Source: Nocardioides daejeonensis (lineage in GTDB: Bacteria > Actinomycetota > Actinomycetes > Propionibacteriales > Nocardioidaceae). From it: a stretch of 64,000 nt of DNA. The translations under genes were made by a program, and so were the position numbers. The stretch's first letter is position 1. Each line of letters opens with the position of its first letter. Below are positions 8,505-15,753 of this stretch, one piece after another. The notes beneath the pieces are model-generated. The model had not been told where the DNA came from. It did no database searches and saw only the letters and a list, made by a program, of their open reading frames with translations. The stretch is from contig NZ_QHKZ01000004.1 in assembly GCF_003194585.1 (NCBI RefSeq), positions 124,001 to 188,000 on the forward strand, read 5' to 3'.

Positions 8505-9748
8505 AGGCCCACCACCTTCGCCATCGTGGCGAGCTTCGCGCCGGTCTCGGCCACCTCGAGCGCGGGCACGGAGCCGGCCACGATGCCGGCACCGGCGAAG
8601 AGCCGTAGCTGCGCGCCCTCCAGCAGCGCGGAGCGGATCGTGATGGCGAACTCGCCGTCGCCGGCGGCGTCGACCCAGCCGACGCATCCGGCGAACCACT
8701 CCCGCAGGTCGCCCTCGAGCTCGTCGATCGCTGAGTACGCCGCTCCCAGCGGGACGCCGCCGACCGCCGGCGTCGGGTGCAGCAGCTGGGCCAGGTCGAG
8801 CGCGGTCGGCGCACTCACTCCGGGAGCCAGACGGGCGCGGATCGGCGAGGCAAGATGCCACAGGGTGTCGGTCGAGATCAGCTCCGGCGTCGGCGGTGCC
8901 TCGATCTCGACGCACACCTCTTTGAGGGACCTGACGATCGCCTCCACCACGAACGCATGCTCGGCATGGTCCTTCGCCGACTCGCGGAGCCCAGCGGCGC
9001 GCGCCCGGTCCGCCTCCGGATCGGCCGAGCGCGGGATCGAGCCCGCCAACGGGGTGCAGGCGACGGCCTCGCCGGTACGACGCACCAGGAGCTCCGGACT
9101 CGCGCCCACCAGCACCGGCCCCGGATTCCGCTCCGGCGACAGTGGCCCGGGGTCGCGCTCCGGCGACAGTGGCCCGGGGTCGCGCTCCGGCGACAGTGGC
9201 CCGGGGTCGCGCTCCGGCGACAGTGGCCCGGAGTCGCGCTCCGGCGACAGTGGCCCGGGGTCGCGCTCCGGCGACAGTGGCACGGAGAAGAGATAGCGGC
9301 CGGGACGGGTGACCAGCAGCCGGTCGATCACCTCCGCCGCGGTGAGCGGTGGCTCGCTGTGCACGTCGAGGCACCGGCCCAGCACGACCTTGGCCACCTC
9401 GCCGGCCTCGATCTTGGCGAGCGCCTGGTTCACCATCGTGGCGTAGCGCTCCGCACTCGGATGCTCCGTGACCTGGTGGCGACGGTCGGGCCCTGGGTCG
9501 CCGCTCGGAGCCGGGAGCGGGCGGACCGCGCCGGTGGTCAGGTGGAAGAGGCCAGGGGAGTGCGCGGCGAACGAGAGCGCCCCGACTGCTCGCTCCCCGG
9601 GGCGCAGCGCCCCGACCACTGCGGCCGCCCAGCGCGGATCCTCGCCGTCTGCCGAGCTGAGGGTACGGCGCACCTGCGTCGCGGCGTACGAGCTGGCGCC
9701 GGAGGCGAACATCAGCGGCGTAGCGCTCGGGTGGGTCGGTGCGTTCAC
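8501..9748 (-). CDS. entC: Isochorismate synthase (EntC/DhbC) with an in-frame minisatellite
   Basis: A 415-residue chorismate-binding enzyme that isomerises chorismate to isochorismate, first step of DHB synthesis. The C-terminal half carries VGASPELLVRR, ACTPLAGSIPRSADPE, STDTLWHLASPI, HPTPAVGGVP and FAGAGIVAGSVP, all typical of the chorismate-binding family. The GTG at 9748 overlaps the entA stop (GTGA). Unusual: between YLFSV and VLVGASPELL there are six copies of a nine-residue unit PLSPERDPG, about 54 residues, where homologues normally have a short beta-hairpin turn. The insert keeps frame and the catalytic motifs flank it intact, so the enzyme is probably active with a long loop. Confidence 0.93.
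   Translation of the reverse strand: MNAPTHPSATPLMFASGASSYAATQVRRTLSSADGEDPRWAAAVVGALRPGERAVGALSFAAHSPGLFHLTTGAVRPLPAPSGDPGPDRRHQVTEHPSAERYATMVNQALAKIEAGEVAKVVLGRCLDVHSEPPLTAAEVIDRLLVTRPGRYLFSVPLSPERDPGPLSPERDSGPLSPERDPGPLSPERDPGPLSPERDPGPLSPERNPGPVLVGASPELLVRRTGEAVACTPLAGSIPRSADPEADRARAAGLRESAKDHAEHAFVVEAIVRSLKEVCVEIEAPPTPELISTDTLWHLASPIRARLAPGVSAPTALDLAQLLHPTPAVGGVPLGAAYSAIDELEGDLREWFAGCVGWVDAAGDGEFAITIRSALLEGAQLRLFAGAGIVAGSVPALEVAETGAKLATMAKVVGL
9122..9283 (-). repeat. 27-bp tandem repeat, six copies, inside entC
   Basis: The core cgacagtgg recurs at 9137, 9164, 9191, 9218, 9245 and 9272, exactly 27 bases apart, with almost no divergence between copies. Each unit encodes PLSPERDPG; one copy has Ser for Pro and the last has Asn for Asp. 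Near-identity at DNA level points to recent slippage or unequal exchange, so copy number is likely to vary between strains. Confidence 0.95.
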
Positions 9749-10506
9749 AGGCTCGCTCCTCCATCGACGAAGAGTTGCTGCAGGGTCAGGTGCCGCGCTG
9801 CGGGGGAGAGCAGGAAGCAGATGGTGGCGGCGACGTCGCCGGGATCGGCGATACGGCCCAGCGGGATGCCGACGCGGAACTGGGCGGGGTCGCCGTGGAG
9901 GGCACTCCGGAGTCCGGCCTCGGCGTCGGGCCACAGCGCGCGCTGCATCGGGGTGTCGGTCGAACCCGGCTCGACGACGTTGCAGCGGACACCGCGGGTG
10001 GCGAGTTCCAGGCCGGCCGCACGCGCCAGTGCCGAGGCGGCGCCCTTGGAGGCGGCGTACGCCAGCATGCCGGTCCGTGGCACCCGCGCCGCGTTGGAGC
10101 TCACCACGACGACGGCGCCGCCGTCCCGGACGTGCCGATGGGCGCCCCGGAGTGCGTTGAGCGTGCCGCGCGCGTTGACCGCGAGGTGGGTCGCGAAGTC
10201 GTCGTCGGTGGTGTCCTCCAGGCCGCCGGGGATGAGAGTGCCGGCCGCCGAGACGACCCCGGCCAGGGGGCCGAAGGCACCGGTCGCCTCCTCGAAGGCG
10301 GCGCCCATCCCTGTGCTGTCGGCGACGTCGCAGGTGAGGTGCAGGCAGTCCGAGCCGGCCGCTGCGGCCGCTGCCATCCCCGACGGCTCCCGGTCGACCA
10401 GTGCGACCGGGAGATCGGCCGCCCGGAGCAGCCGGGCCGTCGCACGGCCGATCCCCGAGGCTGCGCCCGTGACCAGCACCGGGCCGCGCACCTGCCCATT
10501 AATCAT
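9745..10506 (-). CDS. entA: 2,3-dihydro-2,3-dihydroxybenzoate dehydrogenase (EntA/DhbA)
   Basis: A 253-residue short-chain dehydrogenase, first gene of the siderophore operon. It has the NAD-binding GAASGIGRATA near residue 14, a region with VSAAG, VSSNAARVPRTGMLAYAASKGA containing the catalytic Ser-Tyr-Lys and a C-terminal FLLSPAARHLTLQQLFVDGG. It oxidises 2,3-dihydro-2,3-dihydroxybenzoate to 2,3-dihydroxybenzoate. The assignment over a generic SDR rests on context with entC, entE and entB. The ATG at 10506 lies about 10 bases from the iron box and has no clear ribosome site, so an in-frame GTG at 10491 is an alternative start. Confidence 0.9.
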   Translation of the reverse strand: MINGQVRGPVLVTGAASGIGRATARLLRAADLPVALVDREPSGMAAAAAAGSDCLHLTCDVADSTGMGAAFEEATGAFGPLAGVVSAAGTLIPGGLEDTTDDDFATHLAVNARGTLNALRGAHRHVRDGGAVVVVSSNAARVPRTGMLAYAASKGAASALARAAGLELATRGVRCNVVEPGSTDTPMQRALWPDAEAGLRSALHGDPAQFRVGIPLGRIADPGDVAATICFLLSPAARHLTLQQLFVDGGASL

Positions 10507-10516
10507 GTGATGATGA

Positions 10517-10535
10517 TAAGGGGTGCCTAACCTAA
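10517..10535 (-). promoter_or_regulatory. IdeR-type iron box of the siderophore operon
   Basis: TAAGGGGTGCCTAACCTAA matches the IdeR consensus at 14 of 19 positions, with the right half GCCTAACCTAA nearly perfect. It sits directly upstream of entA, the first gene of the six-gene operon, and would block transcription when iron is sufficient. The 48-bp gap also lies downstream of no other promoter, since the next gene ends at 10555 on the same strand. Confidence 0.8.
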
Positions 10536-10554
10536 TGTCTTGCGCTGGTCCAGA

Positions 10555-10932
10555 TCAGGTCCAAGGATTGGCCCAGCGCCCGTCCGCCTGAGCCGCCGCG
10601 ACCTCTGCCAAGCCGGCTGGGCGCATCCGCCCCTCGGCTAGCAGCCGCTCTACTTTGGCGATGTTCAGCCGCGACCACTTCGAACGCGGCCGACGTCGGG
10701 TGTAGCGCTGCAGGTAGGTGGTGGAGTCGCCCGCGCGGCGTACCGCTGAGACCCAGCCGAAGCAGAGACCGACATCGACCAGTTCGTCGGAGCCCAGCGA
10801 CGCGGGAGTGACGCCCTTGCGCGTCAGCCGCAGCCAGACTGCGCGGCTCTCGGGCGGAGCCTCCTCGAAGAACCGCTCCACCTCGGCCACCGACGGTCGA
10901 TCGAGGACAGGCTCGCCATCGATCGTCTCCAT
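10555..10932 (-). CDS. YdeI/OmpD-associated family protein
   Basis: A 125-residue soluble protein. Features seen: VERFFEEAPPESRAVWLRLTRKG, a DVGLCFGWVSAV segment, YLQRYTRRRPRSKWSRLNIAKVERLLAEGRM and a C-terminal WANPWT. These are the conserved blocks of the YdeI/OmpD-associated (bacteriocin-protection-like) family, whose biochemical role is not settled. It carries no signal peptide or membrane segment. It is followed downstream by the iron box and promoter of entA, but the orientation means it is read toward that box and is not part of the siderophore operon. Confidence 0.8.
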   Translation of the reverse strand: METIDGEPVLDRPSVAEVERFFEEAPPESRAVWLRLTRKGVTPASLGSDELVDVGLCFGWVSAVRRAGDSTTYLQRYTRRRPRSKWSRLNIAKVERLLAEGRMRPAGLAEVAAAQADGRWANPWT

Positions 10933-10999
10933 CGGGCCACTCTAGAGTCACCCAGAGCCCACCGCGCGGTGCCCGAGTGACCTCGTCGCGCCTGCGAAG

Positions 11000-11113
11000 T
11001 CAGCGACCGCGCATCTCGCGGATGAAGATCCAGATCAGCCAGAAGCCGGCGGTGATCATGCACATGATGATGTCGAAGAGGAAGTTGCCGAGTCCGTAAC
11101 GTTTGGCGGCCAT
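11000..11113 (-). CDS. 37-residue membrane microprotein
   Basis: A short reading frame with ATG at 11113. The protein starts MAAKRYGLGNFLFDIIMC, continues with a hydrophobic helix rich in Ile, Trp and Phe (about residues 11-31) and ends in charged REMRGR, so it is a single-span membrane peptide with a positive C-terminus. An AAGGAG-like site (from the ggctcctta on the plus strand) stands just upstream. It lies 41 bp downstream of the PASTA lipoprotein gene on the same strand and is probably co-transcribed with it. Function is unknown. Confidence 0.7.
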   Translation of the reverse strand: MAAKRYGLGNFLFDIIMCMITAGFWLIWIFIREMRGR

Positions 11114-11154
11114 AGCGGCTCCTTATCGATGAGCGGGCAGACGTAGGAGTCGGG

Positions 11155-11976
11155 TCAATACACCCGAGTGGAGATTGGCTCGAGTACGAACATGTCGTGC
11201 TCGGACTTGAAGCTCGCGAGCCGGGCGACGATCCGAAGGTTGTCGAACTCGCCGACGCTGTCGGCGGTGCCCTTCACGTTCAGGTCGGAGAAGTTGACAT
11301 CCTCGAACTTGAAGCTGGGGCCGCTGACGTCGGACTTGTCGAGCGAGCCGCGGTAGCGACCCGCGTAGAGGAGGAAGTCGAATCGGGTTGTGTAGTTGCC
11401 GTGAGGTGCGACCTCGGGAACCCAGGCGTCGAACTCCACCGTCCGGTCGAGGTACTTCTTGGCGAAGGACTCCCGGTCCGCAGTCGGCGACGTGAGGAGC
11501 GTGGCGAACTCTTTGTTGTTCTTGATAGTGATGTGCTCCGGAGGCTCCGTGGTGGTCTCGTCCTCCGGGGTCGCCTGACTTGATTCGGCGGCGGGCGGGT
11601 CGGATGACCGCTCCGGCGCCGGGCAGGACCGATCGACGGTCAACCGCGGGGCCGTCGTGACCGGGTCACCCGCTTGTGGCTGCTGCTCACAGACCGTCCA
11701 GTTGCTCTCCTTGAGCACGCCGAAGAGGCCGTCGCTGACTACCTCGACCTCGTCATCGACACCAGCTTGCTCGATGTCGCTCTTGGCCACATCCAGGCGG
11801 ATCCCGACGACGTCCGGCATGAGCGGTGCATCAACGGCCGGTTTCTCTGAAGAGGCCGTCGACGTCGACTGCCGGACTTGTGGGTCGGACATGCTGTGGT
11901 CGCCGTCCTGCTCCGGTCCACATGCGCTGAACGCAAGCGTCAGAGCGACGACGACGGCGATGCGCAGACCAGACAT
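11155..11976 (-). CDS. PASTA-domain lipoprotein with C-terminal DUF4839-like region
   Basis: A 273-residue exported protein. The signal peptide ends in a lipobox FSAC (Cys19). Residues about 50-118 form one PASTA domain (MPDVVGIRLDVAKSDIEQAG, then CEQQPQAGDPV and LTVDRSCP). A Pro/Thr/Glu-rich linker follows, and the C-terminal 125 residues (ITIKNNKEFATLL to the end) resemble the DUF4839 region found in actinobacterial lipoproteins. PASTA domains bind muropeptides or the cell wall, but a single copy on a lipoprotein has no assigned role. A possible 37-residue membrane partner is encoded directly downstream. Confidence 0.8.
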   Translation of the reverse strand: MSGLRIAVVVALTLAFSACGPEQDGDHSMSDPQVRQSTSTASSEKPAVDAPLMPDVVGIRLDVAKSDIEQAGVDDEVEVVSDGLFGVLKESNWTVCEQQPQAGDPVTTAPRLTVDRSCPAPERSSDPPAAESSQATPEDETTTEPPEHITIKNNKEFATLLTSPTADRESFAKKYLDRTVEFDAWVPEVAPHGNYTTRFDFLLYAGRYRGSLDKSDVSGPSFKFEDVNFSDLNVKGTADSVGEFDNLRIVARLASFKSEHDMFVLEPISTRVY

Positions 11977-12083
11977 CCCGCCCCTTCCTCGCTACTTATC
12001 AGGAGCAGAATAGGGGATGGAGCGAACCGACACCGAAGGTGGCAGGCGCTATGGCGTGGCGACGGCCGAGGGCGAGCCCCGCG

Positions 12084-12440
12084 TCAGTGCGTCCCGCTGA
12101 CGCAGAACTCGTTGCCGTCCGGGTCGGCGAACGTGTCCCACCGGAAGTCACCCTCGCCGCGCTCGCCCAGGTGCCGGGCACCACCGGCGATCCAGGAGGC
12201 CACGCTGGCCGCCCGGTCGACGCCCTCGTCCCGGCCGAGGTCGAGGTGGGCGCGGTTCTTGCCAGGCGTCGGGCTCTCGACGAGTTGGAAGCCGAGGCTC
12301 GTCGTCCACTCCGGCACCGTCACGATGCAGAAGAAGCCGTCGGCGTCGAGCGTGATCTCGCCGCCCAGGCGCGTGGCCCACCAGGCCGCGAGCGCGCGTG
12401 GGTCGGTGCTGTCGAAGGTGATCATCGCGAGGGTGGGCAT
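12084..12440 (-). CDS. VOC-fold (glyoxalase-like) protein
   Basis: A 118-residue protein of the vicinal oxygen chelate superfamily, with the typical opening LAMITFDSTDPRALAAWWATRLGG, a central KNRAHLDLG and a C-terminal FADPDGNEFCVSG. It corresponds to the small glyoxalase-like (DUF/Glyoxalase_6) proteins frequent in actinobacteria. The substrate cannot be inferred. It is divergent from ornithine aminotransferase with 96 bp between the starts, which must hold both promoters. Confidence 0.85.
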   Translation of the reverse strand: MPTLAMITFDSTDPRALAAWWATRLGGEITLDADGFFCIVTVPEWTTSLGFQLVESPTPGKNRAHLDLGRDEGVDRAASVASWIAGGARHLGERGEGDFRWDTFADPDGNEFCVSGTH

Positions 12441-12536
12441 GGGTCCTCCTGAAGGAACGGGTCCGCGGTCAGCCTACGAACTGCAGGGCGTCCGCGCCTC
12501 TCGGCGAAGCCGGGTTCCTGCTCGTATCGTCGACTC

Positions 12537-13757
12537 ATGGAGGAGAAGGAGATCAGCCCCGCCCAGCGCGCAGCGATCGCGGAGGTCGAGCGGCACGCCG
12601 CGCACAACTACCATCCGCTTCCGGTGGTCATCGCCGACGCCGAGGGCGCCACCGTCGTCGACATCGACGGCCGCCGCTACCTGGACTGCCTGGCGGCGTA
12701 CTCCGCAGTCAACTTCGGTCACCGCAATCCGAGACTGACCGCCGTCGCCCATGCCCAGCTGGACCGGTTGACCCTGACCAGTCGTGCCTTCCACTCCGCG
12801 GCTCTCGGCCCCTTCTGCTCGGCACTCGCGGAGCTTGCCGGCAAGGAGATGGTGCTGCCGATGAACACCGGCGCCGAGGCGGTCGAGTCCGGCATCAAGG
12901 TCGCGCGCAAGTGGGGCTACGAGGTCAAGGGCGTGGCGACCGACCGGGCCAACATCGTGGTGGCGCACGGCAACTTCCACGGCCGCACCACCACCATCGT
13001 CTCCTTCTCCGACGACCCCGACGCCTTCACCGGCTACGGACCCTTCACCCCCGGCTTCCGCTCCGTGCCGTACGGCGACGCTGCTGCGGTCGCCGAGGCG
13101 ATCGACGACGACACGGTCGCGGTGCTTCTGGAGCCGATCCAGGGCGAGGCCGGCGTGATCATCCCGCCGGGCGACTACCTGCCGCAGGTCCGCGATGTGA
13201 CGGCTGCCCGCGACGTACTGCTGATCGTCGACGAGATCCAGTCGGGGCTGGGACGCACCGGCGCCACCTTCGCCTGCGACCTGGTGGGGGTCACGCCGGA
13301 CCTGTATCTGCTGGGCAAGGCGCTCGGTGGAGGCATCGTGCCGGTCAGTGCGGTCGTGGGAGACGCCGACGTGCTCGGGGTGCTGCGGCCCGGGCAGCAC
13401 GGTTCGACGTTCGGCGGGAACCCACTGGCCGCCGCAGTCGGGCTCGCCGTCGTCGAGCTGCTGGCCACCGGCGAGATGCAGCTGCGTGCCAAGACGCTCG
13501 GCGAAAGCCTGCGCGAGGGGCTCACCGCCTATCTCGGCCATGGCCTGACCGCGGTACGCAGCGTGGGGCTCTGGGCGGGCGTCGACGTGGACCCCGCGGC
13601 GGGCACGGCGCGGGAGGTCTGCGAGCGGATGATGCGAGGCGGCGTACTCGCGAAGGACACGCACGGACAGACGGTCCGGTTGGCGCCGCCGCTCGTCGTC
13701 ACCGAGGCGGAGCTCGACCGGGCTGTTGCGGCGCTCGGCTCCGCACTCCGTCCCTGA
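12537..13757 (+). CDS. rocD: Ornithine--oxo-acid aminotransferase
   Basis: A 406-residue class III PLP aminotransferase. Seen are HNYHPLPVVIADAEGATVVDIDGRRYLDCLAAYSAVNFGH, NTGAEAVESGIKVARKWGY (PLP phosphate site), NFHGRTTTIVSFS, VLLEPIQGEAGV, LLIVDEIQSGLGRTG and YLLGKALGGGIVPVSA, where the Lys binds PLP. The order and wording match ornithine delta-aminotransferases more than acetylornithine enzymes, notably the AYSAVNFGHRNP segment. It converts ornithine and 2-oxoglutarate to glutamate semialdehyde and glutamate. No arginine-degradation partner is adjacent. It ends at a strong hairpin shared with the convergent ino1. Confidence 0.92.
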   Translation: MEEKEISPAQRAAIAEVERHAAHNYHPLPVVIADAEGATVVDIDGRRYLDCLAAYSAVNFGHRNPRLTAVAHAQLDRLTLTSRAFHSAALGPFCSALAELAGKEMVLPMNTGAEAVESGIKVARKWGYEVKGVATDRANIVVAHGNFHGRTTTIVSFSDDPDAFTGYGPFTPGFRSVPYGDAAAVAEAIDDDTVAVLLEPIQGEAGVIIPPGDYLPQVRDVTAARDVLLIVDEIQSGLGRTGATFACDLVGVTPDLYLLGKALGGGIVPVSAVVGDADVLGVLRPGQHGSTFGGNPLAAAVGLAVVELLATGEMQLRAKTLGESLREGLTAYLGHGLTAVRSVGLWAGVDVDPAAGTAREVCERMMRGGVLAKDTHGQTVRLAPPLVVTEAELDRAVAALGSALRP

Positions 13758-13774
13758 GTCGGGGGAAAATGACC

Positions 13775-13808
13775 GACGCCGCCACCCCGGGCGGGGGGTG
13801 GCGGCGTC
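13775..13808. terminator. Perfect hairpin between convergent rocD and ino1
   Basis: GACGCCGCCACCCC at 13775-13788 pairs perfectly with GGGGTGGCGGCGTC at 13795-13808 around a six-base loop. It is 17 bp after the rocD stop and 45 bp from the ino1 stop and has no U-run on either side, as is usual for actinobacterial intrinsic terminators. It could serve both genes. Confidence 0.85.
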
Positions 13809-13853
13809 GCCTCAGTCAGTCAGGCTGAGTCTTGCCTGCCTGGCGGCAGGACG

Positions 13854-14936
13854 TCAGTTGCCCCGAATGAAGGCCTCGAGCTGGGCGCGACCCTCGGTGT
13901 CCTCGATCTGGACCGGCGGGGACTTCATCAGGTAGGCCGAAGCCGGGATGATCGGGCCGCCGACGCCGCGGTCCTTGGCGATCTTGGCAGCACGGACGGC
14001 GTCGATGATGATGCCGGCCGAGTTCGGGGAGTCCCAGACCTCGAGCTTGTACTCCAGGTTGAGCGGGACGTCACCGAAGGCGCGACCCTCGAGGCGCACG
14101 TACGCCCACTTGCGGTCGTCGAGCCAGGCCACGTAGTCGGACGGGCCGATGTGGACGTTCTTGTCGTCGACCTTGCCGGCCAGCGGGCCGTTGAGGTTGG
14201 AGGTGACAGCCTGGGTCTTGGAGACCTTCTTGGACTCCAGGCGCTCGCGCTCGAGCATGTTCTTGAAGTCCATGTTGCCGCCGACGTTGAGCTGGTAGGT
14301 GCGGTCGAGCACCACGCCGCGGTCCTCGAACAGCTTCGCCATCACGCGGTGGGTGATCGTGGCACCGACCTGCGACTTGATGTCGTCGCCGACGATCGGC
14401 ACGCCGGCGTCCTCGAACTTCTTGGCCCACTCCGGGTCGGAGGCGATGAAGACGGGGAGGGCGTTGACAAAGGCCACGCCGGCGTCGATCGCGCACTGGG
14501 CGTAGAACTTGTCGGCCTCCTCGGAACCCACCGGGAGGTAGGAGACGAGCACGTCGACCTGGGCGTCCTTGAGCGCCTGGACCACGTCCACGGCCTCGGC
14601 GTCCGACTCGTCGATCGTCATCCGGTAGTACTTGCCGAGACCGTCGTACGTCGGACCACGCTGGACGATCACGCCGGTCGGCGGGACGTCAGTGATCTTG
14701 ATGGTGTTGTTCTCGGAGGCGTTGATCGCCTCGGAAAGGTCGAACCCGACCTTCTTGGCGTCGACGTCGAAGGCGGCCACGAACTCGACGTCCTTGACGT
14801 GGTAGTCGCCGAACTTGACGTGCATGAGACCCGGGACGGTGCTCGACGCGTCAGCGTCCTTGTAGTACTCGACGCCCTGGATGAGGGAGGTGGCGCAGTT
14901 GCCCACCCCCGCGATTGCCACTCGAACCGAACCCAT
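13854..14936 (-). CDS. ino1: Inositol-3-phosphate synthase
   Basis: A 360-residue NAD-dependent enzyme that makes 1D-myo-inositol 3-phosphate from glucose 6-phosphate. The product feeds phosphatidylinositol and mycothiol synthesis. It starts [21 protein letters not shown] (Rossmann motif) and shows [55 protein letters not shown] and a C-terminal [26 protein letters not shown], all as in the mycobacterial enzyme. The PadR regulator is 57 bp upstream on the same strand, an arrangement conserved across actinobacteria. A CT-rich site upstream of the ATG gives the ribosome binding sequence GAAGGGAA. Confidence 0.97.
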   Translation of the reverse strand: MGSVRVAIAGVGNCATSLIQGVEYYKDADASSTVPGLMHVKFGDYHVKDVEFVAAFDVDAKKVGFDLSEAINASENNTIKITDVPPTGVIVQRGPTYDGLGKYYRMTIDESDAEAVDVVQALKDAQVDVLVSYLPVGSEEADKFYAQCAIDAGVAFVNALPVFIASDPEWAKKFEDAGVPIVGDDIKSQVGATITHRVMAKLFEDRGVVLDRTYQLNVGGNMDFKNMLERERLESKKVSKTQAVTSNLNGPLAGKVDDKNVHIGPSDYVAWLDDRKWAYVRLEGRAFGDVPLNLEYKLEVWDSPNSAGIIIDAVRAAKIAKDRGVGGPIIPASAYLMKSPPVQIEDTEGRAQLEAFIRGN

Positions 14937-14993
14937 GGGTTCCCTTCTTCCTTGTATAGCCTGCTGACTGACTGACTTCTCGTGCTCGGTGGC

Positions 14994-15566
14994 TCAGCCC
15001 TGAGCGGGCTTGTCCACCGGCTGCTGACTGCGTTCGGCGTTGATCAGGTCGGAGAGCCACTTGACCTCGCGCTCGACCGACTCCACACCGTGACGCTGGA
15101 GCTCGGACGCGTAGCGGTCCATCTCCTTCTGCGTCATCGACAGCTGGGACTGCACCTTCTCCAACCGCTCCTGGAGCCTGCTGCGGCGCCCTTCGAGCAC
15201 CCGCAGCCGGATCTCCATGTCGGTTCGTCCGAAGAAGGCGAACCTGATGTCGAAGTTGCCGTCCTCCCAAGCATTGGGCCCCACCTCGGACATGAGGCGG
15301 ACGAACTCGTCCTCCCCGGCCGTGGTGAGCTGGTAGACGATCCGGGGCCGCCGACTGGGCAGGGACCCGGTGCTCTGGACCGTCCGCTCCTCGATCCAGT
15401 TCGCCTTGAGCATCTTCTTCAACGCCGGGTAGAGCGAGCCATAGGAGAGCAGCCGCCCCCACCCGAGCATCAGGTTGAGCCGCTTGCGCAGCTCGTAGCC
15501 GTGCATGGGTGACTCGTGCAGCAGTCCGAGGACCGCCAGCTCGATGCTCTCTCCACGCCTTGCCAC
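14994..15566 (-). CDS. PadR-family transcriptional regulator
   Basis: A 190-residue regulator with the PadR winged helix (IELAVLGLLHESPMHGYELRKRL, then SYGSLYPALKKMLKANWI) and a C-terminal helical region with KVQSQLSMTQKEMDRYASELQRHG, the dimerisation part. The GTG at 15566 starts the conserved VARRGES. It precedes ino1 as in mycobacteria (Rv0047c-Rv0046c) and is divergent from the bifunctional PBP. A palindromic A/T-rich sequence directly upstream (15572-15589) is the likely autoregulatory site. Regulation of ino1 by this protein is inferred from position only. Confidence 0.92.
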   Translation of the reverse strand: MARRGESIELAVLGLLHESPMHGYELRKRLNLMLGWGRLLSYGSLYPALKKMLKANWIEERTVQSTGSLPSRRPRIVYQLTTAGEDEFVRLMSEVGPNAWEDGNFDIRFAFFGRTDMEIRLRVLEGRRSRLQERLEKVQSQLSMTQKEMDRYASELQRHGVESVEREVKWLSDLINAERSQQPVDKPAQG

Positions 15567-15571
15567 AGACC

Positions 15572-15589
15572 TATCGTACCGATATATCG
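15572..15589. promoter_or_regulatory. Palindromic site upstream of padR, probable operator/promoter
   Basis: The stretch TATCGTACCGATATATCG holds TATCG-TAC-CGATA and the perfect palindrome CGATATATCG, unusually A/T-rich for this genome, six bases upstream of the padR start. PadR proteins commonly bind such dyads at their own promoter. The same gap carries the promoter of the divergent PBP gene. Confidence 0.55.
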
Positions 15590-15753
15590 CTGGGGCCGTG
15601 AATCGCGGGTGAACGCGGGGTGTCGACGGGGTGCCCGAGGCGGTGTCTCTCGTCGTCGTACGCCCGCAGTCACGACCCGCGTACCCTTGCCGAGGCAGAA
15701 ACCACGTTATTCCCGCGGCCCGGTTCGCGGCGTACGCACGAAGGACCACGACC

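Noticed and set aside
9122..9283. CRISPR array
   Set aside because: The repeats are contiguous with no spacers and lie in frame within entC.
6810..9764. One 984-residue frame that could be read as an EntC-EntE fusion
   Set aside because: The upstream 400 residues are an Arg/Pro/Gly-rich shadow of entC in another frame. The real ligase begins at the GTG at 8504, which overlaps the entC stop.
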